Below are positions 1 to 6,220 of a stretch of 8,282 bases of DNA, in pieces. The number at the start of each line of letters is the position of its first letter. Positions within the stretch are counted from its first letter, which is position 1. This DNA comes from JAFDWI01 sp964449375 (GTDB taxonomy: Bacteria; Actinomycetota; Acidimicrobiia; Acidimicrobiales; Iamiaceae). Location of the stretch: assembly GCA_964449375.1 (NCBI GenBank), contig CAYVAS010000093.1, positions 1 through 8,282 on the forward strand. Reading direction: 5' to 3'. A model generated the notes under the pieces. That model worked only from the letters and a program-made list of their open reading frames with translations, was not told the origin of the DNA and did not search any database. The translations under genes were made by a program, and so were the position numbers.

Positions 1-1
1 C

Positions 2-1063
<1,062 letters not shown>

Positions 1064-1080
1064 CCGACCCGGGCGCTGGC

Positions 1081-1107
1081 CTGACACGGGCGACCGAGCG
1101 CTAGGAT
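1081..1107 (+). promoter_or_regulatory. Putative promoter of the DedA gene, leaderless type
   Basis: A TAGGAT box (1102-1107) ends six bases before the ATG at 1114, which would place transcription initiation on the A of the start codon. A CTGACA match to the -35 consensus lies at 1081-1086, but the spacer is only 15 bases, shorter than usual. Alternatively, the AGGA inside this box (1103-1106), seven bases from the ATG, could be a Shine-Dalgarno site. Similar boxes before three other genes in the window favour the promoter reading. Confidence 0.45.
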
Positions 1108-1113
1108 CCGGCG

Positions 1114-1851
1114 ATGCTCAGCTTTCTGTTCGCGCTCGGTCCCAGTTTTCTGGATCCCGAGTTCTGGTTCGAGAAGGCCGGCGCCGCGGCGGTCTGGGTC
1201 GTCGCCGCGATCATCTTCGCCGAATCCGGTCTGTTCTTCGGATTCTTCCTTCCGGGCGACTCGCTGCTGTTCTTCACCGGGTTCCTGACCTCGCCCGCGG
1301 CGCTGGACTCGCCCACCTTCGCGCCCTTCGCCAAGCACCTGCCGCCGCTGGGGTTCGTCCTGCCGCTGCTGTTCGTCGCGGCGGTGACCGGCGACCAGGT
1401 CGGGTACATCTTCGGTCGCAAGGTCGGCCCGGCGATCTTCAAACGGCCCAACTCGCGGCTGTTCAAACAGGAGAACGTCGCCAAGGCGCACCAGTTCTTC
1501 GAAAAGCACGGCCCCAAGTCGATCTTCCTGGCCCGCTTCGTGCCGATCGTGCGGACCTTCACCCCGATCGTCGCCGGGGTGTCCCACATGGACTACCGCA
1601 CCTTCGTGCGTTGGAACATCTTCGGCGGGTTCGTCTGGGCGGTCGGTCTCACCACGCTGGGCCACTACCTGGGCCAGATCCAGTTCGTCCGGGACAACCT
1701 GGAGTACGCCATCATCCTGGTGGTGCTGTTGTCGCTCACCCCGATGTTCGTCGAGGGGTTCCGCGCCCTGCGGCACCGCCGCGCGGCGAAGCTGCGGGAA
1801 GCCGAGGTCGCCGCGTCCGCCGAGGTCATGGCGGGCGACCCGGACCACTGA
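1114..1851 (+). CDS. DedA-family (VTT/SNARE-associated domain) integral membrane protein
   Basis: A 245-residue polytopic membrane protein. DedA proteins are linked to envelope integrity and, in several members, to lipid carrier transport (undecaprenyl phosphate or phosphatidylethanolamine flipping). The sequence shows the E-S-G-L-F-F-G...P-G-D re-entrant segment (residues 37-49), the GDQVGYIFGRKVG loop (93-105), and the FLARFVPIVRTFTP motif (138-151). Glu37, Asp49, Arg141 and Arg147 have the same spacing as the functionally important E39, D51, R130 and R136 of E. coli YqjA. Hydrophobic stretches lie at about 27-58, 78-92, 166-186 and 197-213. A basic then acidic tail follows. It lies 50 bases after the pyrophosphatase stop and 21 before the SCP2-like ATG. 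Family is certain; the transported substrate cannot be told from sequence. Confidence 0.95.
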   Translation: MLSFLFALGPSFLDPEFWFEKAGAAAVWVVAAIIFAESGLFFGFFLPGDSLLFFTGFLTSPAALDSPTFAPFAKHLPPLGFVLPLLFVAAVTGDQVGYIFGRKVGPAIFKRPNSRLFKQENVAKAHQFFEKHGPKSIFLARFVPIVRTFTPIVAGVSHMDYRTFVRWNIFGGFVWAVGLTTLGHYLGQIQFVRDNLEYAIILVVLLSLTPMFVEGFRALRHRRAAKLREAEVAASAEVMAGDPDH

Positions 1852-1860
1852 GGCGGCCGG

Positions 1861-1866
1861 TACGCT
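1861..1866 (+). promoter_or_regulatory. Putative -10 box (TACGCT) of the SCP2-like gene
   Basis: TACGCT ends six bases before the ATG at 1873, the same spacing as the DedA box; the bases GGCGATGCTC around the start are shared by both genes. It sits in the short gap after the DedA stop. No convincing -35 element was found. No Shine-Dalgarno site precedes the ATG, which fits a leaderless transcript. Confidence 0.4.
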
Positions 1867-1872
1867 GTGGCG

Positions 1873-2262
1873 ATGCTCGAGTTCGCGTCCCCGGAGTGGA
1901 TCCGCGCCCTGGACGACACCGTACGCGCCTCGGAGGCGCTGGCCGAGGCGACCCGCGACATCGCGCTGACCATCCGCCAGACCCTCACCGACGGCCCCTC
2001 CGGGGAGGTGTCCTGGCACATCGTGGTCGACCACGGCTCGGTGCGGGTCCTGCCCGGTCCCGGCGACCACGCCGACGTCACCTTCGTCCAGGACGACGAA
2101 ACCGCCCGCTCCATCGGCGCGGGGACCATCAGCGCCCAGACCGCCTTCATGATCGGCCGGCTGCGGGTCGGCGGTGACACCGCCAAGCTGATGGAACACG
2201 CCGGTGCCTTCGACGAGCTGGCGGACCTGTTCGACGCACTGCGCGCTTCGACCCGGTACTGA
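1873..2262 (+). CDS. Small SCP2-like (sterol carrier protein 2 fold) lipid-binding domain protein
   Basis: A 129-residue soluble protein with no signal peptide or membrane segment. The family resemblance rests on the C-terminal part: the run ADVTFVQDDETARSIGAG (67-84), then AQTAFMIGRLRVGGDTAKL (88-106), which matches the typical SCP2 ending in which 'AQ.AF..G.L...GD...L' follows a beta sheet. Stand-alone SCP2 domains bind hydrophobic ligands such as fatty acids or sterol-like lipids; the ligand here is unknown. A GTG at 1867 is an in-frame alternative start adding two residues (M-A), but the TACGCT box placement favours the ATG at 1873. Its position between DedA and VanZ genes suggests a membrane-lipid role by context only. 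Confidence 0.8.
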   Translation: MLEFASPEWIRALDDTVRASEALAEATRDIALTIRQTLTDGPSGEVSWHIVVDHGSVRVLPGPGDHADVTFVQDDETARSIGAGTISAQTAFMIGRLRVGGDTAKLMEHAGAFDELADLFDALRASTRY

Positions 2263-2265
2263 CCC

Positions 2266-2282
2266 GACGGCTTCGGCCCGTC
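2266..2282 (+). terminator. Small UUCG-tetraloop hairpin between SCP2-like and VanZ genes
   Basis: GAC-GGC-TTCG-GCC-C-GTC folds into a 6-bp stem with one bulged C and a stable C(UUCG)G tetraloop. It starts three bases after the SCP2-like stop codon. No T tract follows, so it may be a weak terminator, an attenuator or an RNA 3'-end stabiliser that decouples expression of the downstream VanZ gene. Confidence 0.3.
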
Positions 2283-2305
2283 TCCCCGACCCGCCAGCGC
2301 CCGCC

Positions 2306-2983
2306 ATGTTCGACCGGCTTCCCGTGGTGTCCCCGTCGCCGGCGCTGCTCGCCGTCCAGATCGCGATGGCCGCGTGCTTCGCGGCGCTCGCCGCTGTCTG
2401 GGTGGCCTACGTCCATACCCGCACCCGCAACCCCGCCGCGGTGGCCGCCCACGCCGTGTTCGCCGCCTACCTGGTGGTGCTGGCCTGCATCCTGTTCCTG
2501 CCCCTCCACGGGGTGCGCGCCGCCGCAGCGTCCTACAGCGGCACCGAACCTCTGACCCGGGCCTGGTACTGGGGGATGCAGCTCCGCTCGCCCCTCGTCG
2601 ACGGCCAGATCGTGTGGCAACGGATCGGCAACGTGGCCCTGACCATTCCCTTCGGCTTCGGCTTCGGGTTGCTGGCACCCCGGTTCGGGGTCCGTCGGGT
2701 GGTCCTGGCCTGTCTGGCCTGGGCGGTGTCACTCGAGCTCGTCCAGCTCGCGATCTCGCTGGTGCTGGGCTTCGTGTACCGCACCTTCGACGTCAACGAC
2801 ATCGTCGACAACGTGCTGGGCGCCTGGATCGGCCTGAGCCTGTTCGTGGCCGCCGCGCACCTGGTGCGCCGCCGCGACCTCGGCGCCGGAGCACCGGCGA
2901 CCACCCTGGCCGGCTACGTGCGCGGTTCGGTCGACCGCTACTTCGCCCGGGCCGCCGCCGGGCAGGTCGGGGGGTCTAGATGA
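2306..2983 (+). CDS. VanZ-family integral membrane protein
   Basis: A 225-residue protein with about five hydrophobic segments (roughly residues 12-35, 46-68, 106-125, 132-156, 168-187). VanZ hallmarks are visible: NVALTIPFGFGFG (109-121), the E-L-V-Q pair (Glu144, Gln147), and RTFDVNDIVDNVLGAWIG (159-176) with its Asp162/Asp165/Asn169/Gly172 pattern. VanZ of Enterococcus raises teicoplanin resistance; relatives in environmental bacteria have no settled biochemical role, so no resistance phenotype should be inferred. The ATG at 2306 was chosen because upstream in-frame codons fall inside the SCP2-like gene and encode no VanZ-like sequence. No clear promoter or Shine-Dalgarno site precedes it, so readthrough from the SCP2-like gene 43 bases upstream is likely. 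The last eight bases overlap the converging mdh gene. Confidence 0.88.
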   Translation: MFDRLPVVSPSPALLAVQIAMAACFAALAAVWVAYVHTRTRNPAAVAAHAVFAAYLVVLACILFLPLHGVRAAAASYSGTEPLTRAWYWGMQLRSPLVDGQIVWQRIGNVALTIPFGFGFGLLAPRFGVRRVVLACLAWAVSLELVQLAISLVLGFVYRTFDVNDIVDNVLGAWIGLSLFVAAAHLVRRRDLGAGAPATTLAGYVRGSVDRYFARAAAGQVGGSR

Positions 2984-3968
2984 GGCCGAGTTCGGCGACC
3001 GTGTCGCGTTCCTCGACCAGCTCGGCGACCGAGGCGTCGAGGCGTGACCGGCTGAACTCGTTCAACTCCAGGCCCTGCACGATCGACCATTCGCCGTCGG
3101 CGGCCGTGCACGGGAAGGACGCCACCAGGCCCTCGGGGACCCCGTAGGACCCGTCGGAGACCACCGCGGCGGACACCCAGTCCCCCTCGGGGGTGCCCTG
3201 CACCCAGTCGCGCATGTGGTCGATCGCCGCGCTCGCCGCGCTGGCCGCCGAGGACGCGCCCCGCGCTTCGATGATCGCGGCGCCCCGCTTCTGGACGGTG
3301 GGAATGAACTCGTCGGCGATCCAGGCGTCGTCGCCGACCAGCTCCGCGGCGATGCGGCCGTTCACCTCGGTGTGGAACAGGTCCGGGTACTGGGTGGCCG
3401 AGTGGTTGCCCCAGATCGTCATCCGGGTGATGTCGGCCACGGTCACCCCGAGCTTCGCGGCGAGCTGGGCTTTTGCCCGGTTGTGGTCCAGACGGGTCAT
3501 GGCGGTGAACGCCGTCGCCGGGGTGCCCGGGGCGTTGCGCTGCGCGATCAGCGCGTTGGTGTTGGCCGGGTTGCCCACCACCAGCACCTTGACGCCCGAC
3601 GCGGCGCCCGCGTCGATGGCCCGACCCTGTTCGGTGAAGATCGCTCCGTTGGCCTCCAGCAGGTCGGCCCGCTCCATGCCCTTGGTCCGCGGGCGCGACC
3701 CCACCAGGAACACCAGATCCGCACCTTCGAAGGCCTGCACCGCGTCGTCGGTACGGTCCACCGACCGCAGCAACGGGAAGGCCGCGTCGTCGAGCTCCAT
3801 CGCCACACCCTCGAGGGCTCCCAGCGCCGGGGTGATCTCCAGCAGCGACAGCTCGACGGGCACGTCGGGGCCCAGCACCGCACCGGAGGCCACCCGGAAC
3901 AGCAGGGCGTAGCCGATGTTGCCGGCGGCTCCGGTGACGGCGATTCGGACGGCATCGTTGTCTGTCAC
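2976..3968 (-). CDS. mdh: NAD-dependent malate dehydrogenase
   Basis: Catalyses reversible oxidation of malate to oxaloacetate with NAD+ in the TCA cycle. At 330 residues it matches the usual length of the actinobacterial/cytosolic-type enzyme. Visible features in order: Rossmann loop TGAAGNIGY (12-20), acidic NAD-ribose residue in LLEI (Glu44), substrate arginines in SRPRTKGMER (Arg94, Arg100), VGNPANTNA (131-139), TRLDHNR (Asp161, Arg164), and the catalytic His189 in WGNHSATQYPD. All catalytic residues are present. The GTG at 3966-3968 is preferred: it has an AGGAG site ten bases upstream and gives the family's normal N-terminus; the frame stays open further upstream, but with arginine-rich sequence unlike the family. 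The gene is divergent from the DUF3293 gene and converges on VanZ. Confidence 0.96.
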   Translation of the reverse strand: MTDNDAVRIAVTGAAGNIGYALLFRVASGAVLGPDVPVELSLLEITPALGALEGVAMELDDAAFPLLRSVDRTDDAVQAFEGADLVFLVGSRPRTKGMERADLLEANGAIFTEQGRAIDAGAASGVKVLVVGNPANTNALIAQRNAPGTPATAFTAMTRLDHNRAKAQLAAKLGVTVADITRMTIWGNHSATQYPDLFHTEVNGRIAAELVGDDAWIADEFIPTVQKRGAAIIEARGASSAASAASAAIDHMRDWVQGTPEGDWVSAAVVSDGSYGVPEGLVASFPCTAADGEWSIVQGLELNEFSRSRLDASVAELVEERDTVAELGLI

Positions 3969-3988
3969 GGTGGGGACACTCCTGTCAT
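3965..3988 (-). other. Possible 7-codon leader ORF overlapping the mdh start
   Basis: On the minus strand an ATG at 3986-3988 opens a short frame encoding MTGVSPP, ending in a TGA at 3965-3967 that overlaps the mdh GTG as GTGA. The mdh Shine-Dalgarno AGGAG lies inside it. Such an overlap could couple mdh translation to the leader. It has no ribosome binding site of its own and could easily arise by chance. Confidence 0.18.
3979..3983 (-). promoter_or_regulatory. Ribosome binding site of mdh
   Basis: AGGAG on the minus strand lies ten bases upstream of the GTG at 3966-3968. It is the best evidence for that start codon, since the open frame continues upstream to 4112. Confidence 0.65.
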
Positions 3989-4020
3989 GGCGCGGGTTCA
4001 CCGCATGGTACCCACGCGCC
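3989..4020. repeat. Imperfect inverted repeat over the mdh -10 region
   Basis: GGCGCGGGT (3989-3997) is mirrored by ACCCACGCGCC (4010-4020): six outer pairs (GGCGCG with CGCGCC) and three inner pairs (GGT with ACC), with an extra CA on the right arm. Inside it, ACC (4000-4002) and GGT (4007-4009) pair around GCAT. The dyad centre lies next to the mdh -10 box, so it could be an operator, or an extrusion-prone structure. Confidence 0.4.
4005..4010 (-). promoter_or_regulatory. Putative mdh -10 box (TACCAT)
   Basis: TACCAT on the minus strand would start transcription near base 3998 and give a 5' leader of about 30 bases, containing the AGGAG site. No good -35 hexamer is visible about 17 bases upstream. 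The box lies inside an imperfect dyad (3989-4020). Confidence 0.4.
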
Positions 4021-4061
4021 GGGCGGCGGCCCCAACGAGGGGGGGGCGCGCACGCCCGGGC

Positions 4062-4067
4062 TAGGTT
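4062..4067 (+). promoter_or_regulatory. Putative -10 box (TAGGTT) of the DUF3293 gene
   Basis: TAGGTT ends seven bases before the ATG at 4075, giving a leaderless transcript start at or next to the ATG. The expected -35 position falls on a run of eight G (4039-4046) rather than a TTGACA-like hexamer. No real Shine-Dalgarno site is present. Confidence 0.42.
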
Positions 4068-4074
4068 TCCCCTC

Positions 4075-4557
4075 ATGGCCGACGAGGTGTGGGAAGCGTT
4101 CCGCCGGACCAACGTGCGGGTGCACCGAAGCGAAGGCGACTTCGACGTGCAGCCGACCGCGACCGGCGACCCCGGGGCCTACCTGCCCGGCGCGACCGGG
4201 CCGATCCACGTGCTGACCGGCCACAACCCGATGGGACTCGCCGCCTCCGAGGCCGACAACCGGGCCGCCAACCGCCGCCTCACCGACGACCTCGCCGCGC
4301 ACGACGCGCTGCGGGTGTGGCCCGCCACCGGCTACGGCGGCGGGCCCATCGGGTCGGCCCACACCTGGCAGGAGGCGAGCTTCGCCGTGGAGGGGCTGAC
4401 CCGCGACGAGGCGGTGGGCATCGCCACCCGTCACGACCAGCGGGCGATCTTCGAATGGCTGAACGAACCCGGCGGGTTCAGGCTCGTGGCCTGTGACGGA
4501 TCCGCGGACGAACCCCGCGGCTGGCGGGGCCGGCTCATCGCAGCACCAGAGGCCTGA
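4075..4557 (+). CDS. DUF3293 domain-containing protein
   Basis: A 160-residue soluble protein of a family with no known activity. Typical family points are an early TGHNPMG segment (48-54), an N-x-x-A-N-R-R-L helix after it (62-69), WQEASFAVEGL (98-108), and DQRAIFEW (121-128). The ATG at 4075 was chosen over the open frame upstream because the upstream codons cover the divergent promoter and are low-complexity Arg/Gly/Ala; the TAGGTT box also positions this ATG. No signal peptide or membrane segment is seen. The stop at 4555-4557 is followed after one base by the GTG of the phosphoesterase, so the two are very probably translated from one mRNA. Family call is from the motif pattern by eye. 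Confidence 0.82.
   Translation: MADEVWEAFRRTNVRVHRSEGDFDVQPTATGDPGAYLPGATGPIHVLTGHNPMGLAASEADNRAANRRLTDDLAAHDALRVWPATGYGGGPIGSAHTWQEASFAVEGLTRDEAVGIATRHDQRAIFEWLNEPGGFRLVACDGSADEPRGWRGRLIAAPEA
4548..4552 (+). promoter_or_regulatory. Ribosome binding site of the metallophosphoesterase
   Basis: AGAGG inside the end of the DUF3293 gene lies six bases before the GTG at 4559. It supports this start over the in-frame GTG at 4493. Confidence 0.5.
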
Positions 4558-4558
4558 G

Positions 4559-5125
4559 GTGCGCTACTTCACCGCGGATCTGCACTTCGGCCACCAGAAC
4601 ATCATCCGCTACTGCGACCGTCCCTTCGGCTCGGTCGCCGAGATGAACGCGGCGCTGGTGGACAACTGGAACGCGGTGGTCACCGGATCCGACGAGGTGT
4701 GGGTGCTCGGCGACGTGGCACTGGGCCCGATCCACGACAGCCTGGCCAACATCGCGGAGCTGCACGGACGCAAGATCCTGGTCGCCGGAAACCACGACCG
4801 GTGCTGGGCCGGCCACGAGCGCGGCGACGACGTGTGGACCGAGCGCTACCACGAAGCAGGATTCGACGAGATCCACCAGGGGACCGTGTCGATCACCGTC
4901 GCCGGCCGGCCGGTGCTGGCCAGCCACTTTCCCTACGAGGGCGACTCCCACGACTCGGACCGCTTCGTTCCCTGGCGTCCCACCGACGACGGCTCATGGC
5001 TGCTCCACGGCCACGTCCACACCTCCTGGAAGGTGAACGGCCGGCAGATCAACGTGGGCGTCGACGTGTGGGACCACACCCCGGTGCCCGAGACGGCGCT
5101 GGCCGAGATCATCGACGCCGGCTGA
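4559..5125 (+). CDS. Calcineurin-like metallophosphoesterase
   Basis: A 188-residue single-domain phosphoesterase with a complete two-metal site: D-L-H (Asp7, His9), GD (Asp52), GNHD (Asn78, His79), SHFP (His123) and GHVH (His152, His154). The TADLHFGHQNIIRYCDRPF opening marks a subfamily of small bacterial and phage-borne phosphoesterases with no firmly assigned substrate. The GTG at 4559 puts the first metal ligands at residues 7-9, as is usual; the earlier GTG at 4493 would add 22 Pro/Gly/Gln-rich residues and overlap the DUF3293 gene by 65 bases. With AGAGG upstream and one base between genes, it looks translationally coupled to DUF3293. It is likely cytoplasmic, having no signal peptide. 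Substrate unknown. Confidence 0.92.
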   Translation: MRYFTADLHFGHQNIIRYCDRPFGSVAEMNAALVDNWNAVVTGSDEVWVLGDVALGPIHDSLANIAELHGRKILVAGNHDRCWAGHERGDDVWTERYHEAGFDEIHQGTVSITVAGRPVLASHFPYEGDSHDSDRFVPWRPTDDGSWLLHGHVHTSWKVNGRQINVGVDVWDHTPVPETALAEIIDAG

Positions 5126-5138
5126 GCGACGGGGAGGT

Positions 5139-5152
5139 CCGCGCCGGCGCGG
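5139..5152. repeat. 14-bp perfect palindrome in the 141-bp phosphoesterase-methyltransferase gap
   Basis: CCGCGCCGGCGCGG is its own reverse complement, 13 bases after the phosphoesterase stop. In DNA this rich in G+C it may be chance; it could serve as a protein site or part of a 3' structure (CCGGCG at 5144-5149 also pairs with CGCCGG at 5163-5168). The rest of the gap (5126-5266) contains no TA dinucleotide, so it has no TANNNT-type -10 box on either strand. Confidence 0.25.
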
Positions 5153-5255
5153 TCATCGGTCACGCCGGGCCCGGACCGGGACCTTGTGCCCTGTCCGGTG
5201 TCGGGCCGCGGCCACTTGGATGGGGTGACGAACCGGAAGCCGCCGGGTCGAAGAC

Positions 5256-5260
5256 AGGGG
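5256..5260 (+). promoter_or_regulatory. Ribosome binding site of the methyltransferase
   Basis: AGGGG lies six bases upstream of the GTG at 5267 and decides between that start and two earlier in-frame starts (ATG-equivalent at 5186, GTG at 5225). Confidence 0.6.
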
Positions 5261-5266
5261 ACCGCC

Positions 5267-6076
5267 GTGAGCCTCGCCACCACCGAACAGGACGTCGACC
5301 GGATCGCCGGATTCTCACTGCTGGGACGCCTCGGCAAACGGGTGCTGCGCCCAGGAGGTGCCGAGCTGACCGACCGGCTGCTGGACGCGCTGGCCATCGA
5401 CGGCTCCGACGACGTGGTCGAGATCGCGCCCGGCCGGGGCCGCACCGCGCAGCTCATCCTGGACCGCCGACCGGCGAGCTACGTCGGCGTCGACCGGGAC
5501 CCCGCCGCGCAAGCCTCCATCGTCCCCCTTCTCGACGGCCCCACGAGGCAGTTCCGGCTCGGTTCGGTCAGCCGGACCGGCCTGGCCGACGGCGCCGCCT
5601 CGGTGGCGATCGGCGAGGCCGTGCTGACCATGCACCCTCTCGGTGCCAAGCGGTCGATCCTGACCGAACTCGCGCGCATCGTGCGCCCGGGCGGTCGCCT
5701 CGGACTCCACGAGGTCGCCTACCGCCTGGACGATCCGGACGCGTGCATCGACATCCCCGAGATCGAGACCACCCGGATCGCCACCGAGCTGACCTCGCAC
5801 TTCAAGGTGGCGTTCAACGCCATGACCCTCGACGACTGGGCCGGCCTGCTCGACGAGGCCGGCTTCGACCTGCAGACCCAGGCACGGGCACCGCTGCGGC
5901 TGCTCGAGCCCGACCGGATCGTCGCGGACGAAGGGGTCGCCGGCGCGGCCCGCTTCGCCGCGAACGTTCTGGCGGACCGTCAGGTCCGCCGGAGGATCAC
6001 CCACATGCGGACCGCGATGCGCCGCAACGCCCCTCACCTGCGGGCCGTGGCGATGGTGGCGGTCCGCCGGGGGTGA
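5267..6076 (+). CDS. Class I SAM-dependent methyltransferase
   Basis: A 269-residue predicted methyltransferase with a Rossmann-like SAM fold. Motif I is DDVVEIAPGRGRTAQ (48-62; Glu52, Gly56, Gly58), motif II is YVGVDRDPAA with Asp76 as the likely SAM-ribose ligand, a middle strand includes ASVAIGEAVLTMHP (111-124), and a late RIVRPGGRLGLHEV (138-151) is typical of this superfamily. The Pro in motif I (A-P-G-x-G) replaces the more usual small residue. A basic C-terminal region (about 236-269) follows the core. The N-terminal LRPGGAELTDRLL helix precedes the SAM site as in many actinobacterial small-molecule methyltransferases. The substrate is unknown. The start is set by AGGGG at 5256-5260. 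No own promoter is visible; it may be read from the phosphoesterase operon. A strong stem-loop follows its stop. Confidence 0.88.
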   Translation: MSLATTEQDVDRIAGFSLLGRLGKRVLRPGGAELTDRLLDALAIDGSDDVVEIAPGRGRTAQLILDRRPASYVGVDRDPAAQASIVPLLDGPTRQFRLGSVSRTGLADGAASVAIGEAVLTMHPLGAKRSILTELARIVRPGGRLGLHEVAYRLDDPDACIDIPEIETTRIATELTSHFKVAFNAMTLDDWAGLLDEAGFDLQTQARAPLRLLEPDRIVADEGVAGAARFAANVLADRQVRRRITHMRTAMRRNAPHLRAVAMVAVRRG

Positions 6077-6081
6077 AGCAC

Positions 6082-6126
6082 TGACCGGGTCGGTGCGGTG
6101 TCGGCTCCACCGCACCGCCCCGGTCA
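6082..6126. terminator. Long stem-loop terminator without T tract after the methyltransferase
   Basis: The arms TGACCGGGTCGGTGCGGTG (6082-6100) and CACCGCACCGCCCCGGTCA (6108-6126) are complementary over 19 positions with a single mismatch (T6090/C6118) and a 7-base loop TCGGCTC. It begins five bases after the methyltransferase stop (6074-6076). No T run follows directly; a T7 run lies 53 bases further (6179-6185). Actinobacteria often use such U-less (I-shaped) hairpins. The symmetry means it could also act on transcripts from the other strand. Confidence 0.75.
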
Positions 6127-6207
6127 CGTACCGGCCCGACCCGTTCCCAGTCGTCGGCGGGAGCGCGCGGCGGTGACATTTTTTTCGGCACGATCGACGA
6201 CTGCAAC

Positions 6208-6213
6208 TAGTGT
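6208..6213 (+). promoter_or_regulatory. Putative -10 box (TAGTGT) of the lipoprotein gene
   Basis: TAGTGT ends seven bases before the ATG at 6221, predicting a leaderless or near-leaderless mRNA. There is no Shine-Dalgarno site. A weak TTCGGC at 6184-6189 could be a -35 with an 18-base spacer. The AT-rich stretch with T7 at 6179-6185 just upstream stands out in this GC-rich region and may help promoter melting or act as an UP-like element. Confidence 0.45.
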
Positions 6214-6220
6214 CCCCGAA

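Noticed and set aside
1665..2732. 355-codon open frame on the minus strand
   Set aside because: Antisense to DedA, SCP2-like and VanZ genes, Arg/Pro/Ser-rich with no recognisable domain.
2945..2963. GCCCGG/CCGGGC hairpin near the VanZ end as an mdh terminator
   Set aside because: Six-base stem inside coding sequence of GC-rich DNA with no T tract; common by chance.
2306..2983. VanZ as a glycopeptide resistance gene
   Set aside because: Only the VanZ-family protein is present, with no vanHAX-type genes nearby; such proteins are widespread without resistance.
3216..4064. Plus-strand frames across mdh
   Set aside because: Opposite-strand shadows of a complete malate dehydrogenase with all catalytic residues.
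4559..5125. Phosphoesterase as a phage or mobile-element gene
   Set aside because: Similar enzymes occur in phages, but base composition matches neighbours and there is no phage, integrase or attachment signal.
4699..6084. 461-codon plus-strand frame
   Set aside because: Arg/Pro/Gly-rich out-of-frame shadow of the phosphoesterase and methyltransferase, both of which have intact motifs in other frames.
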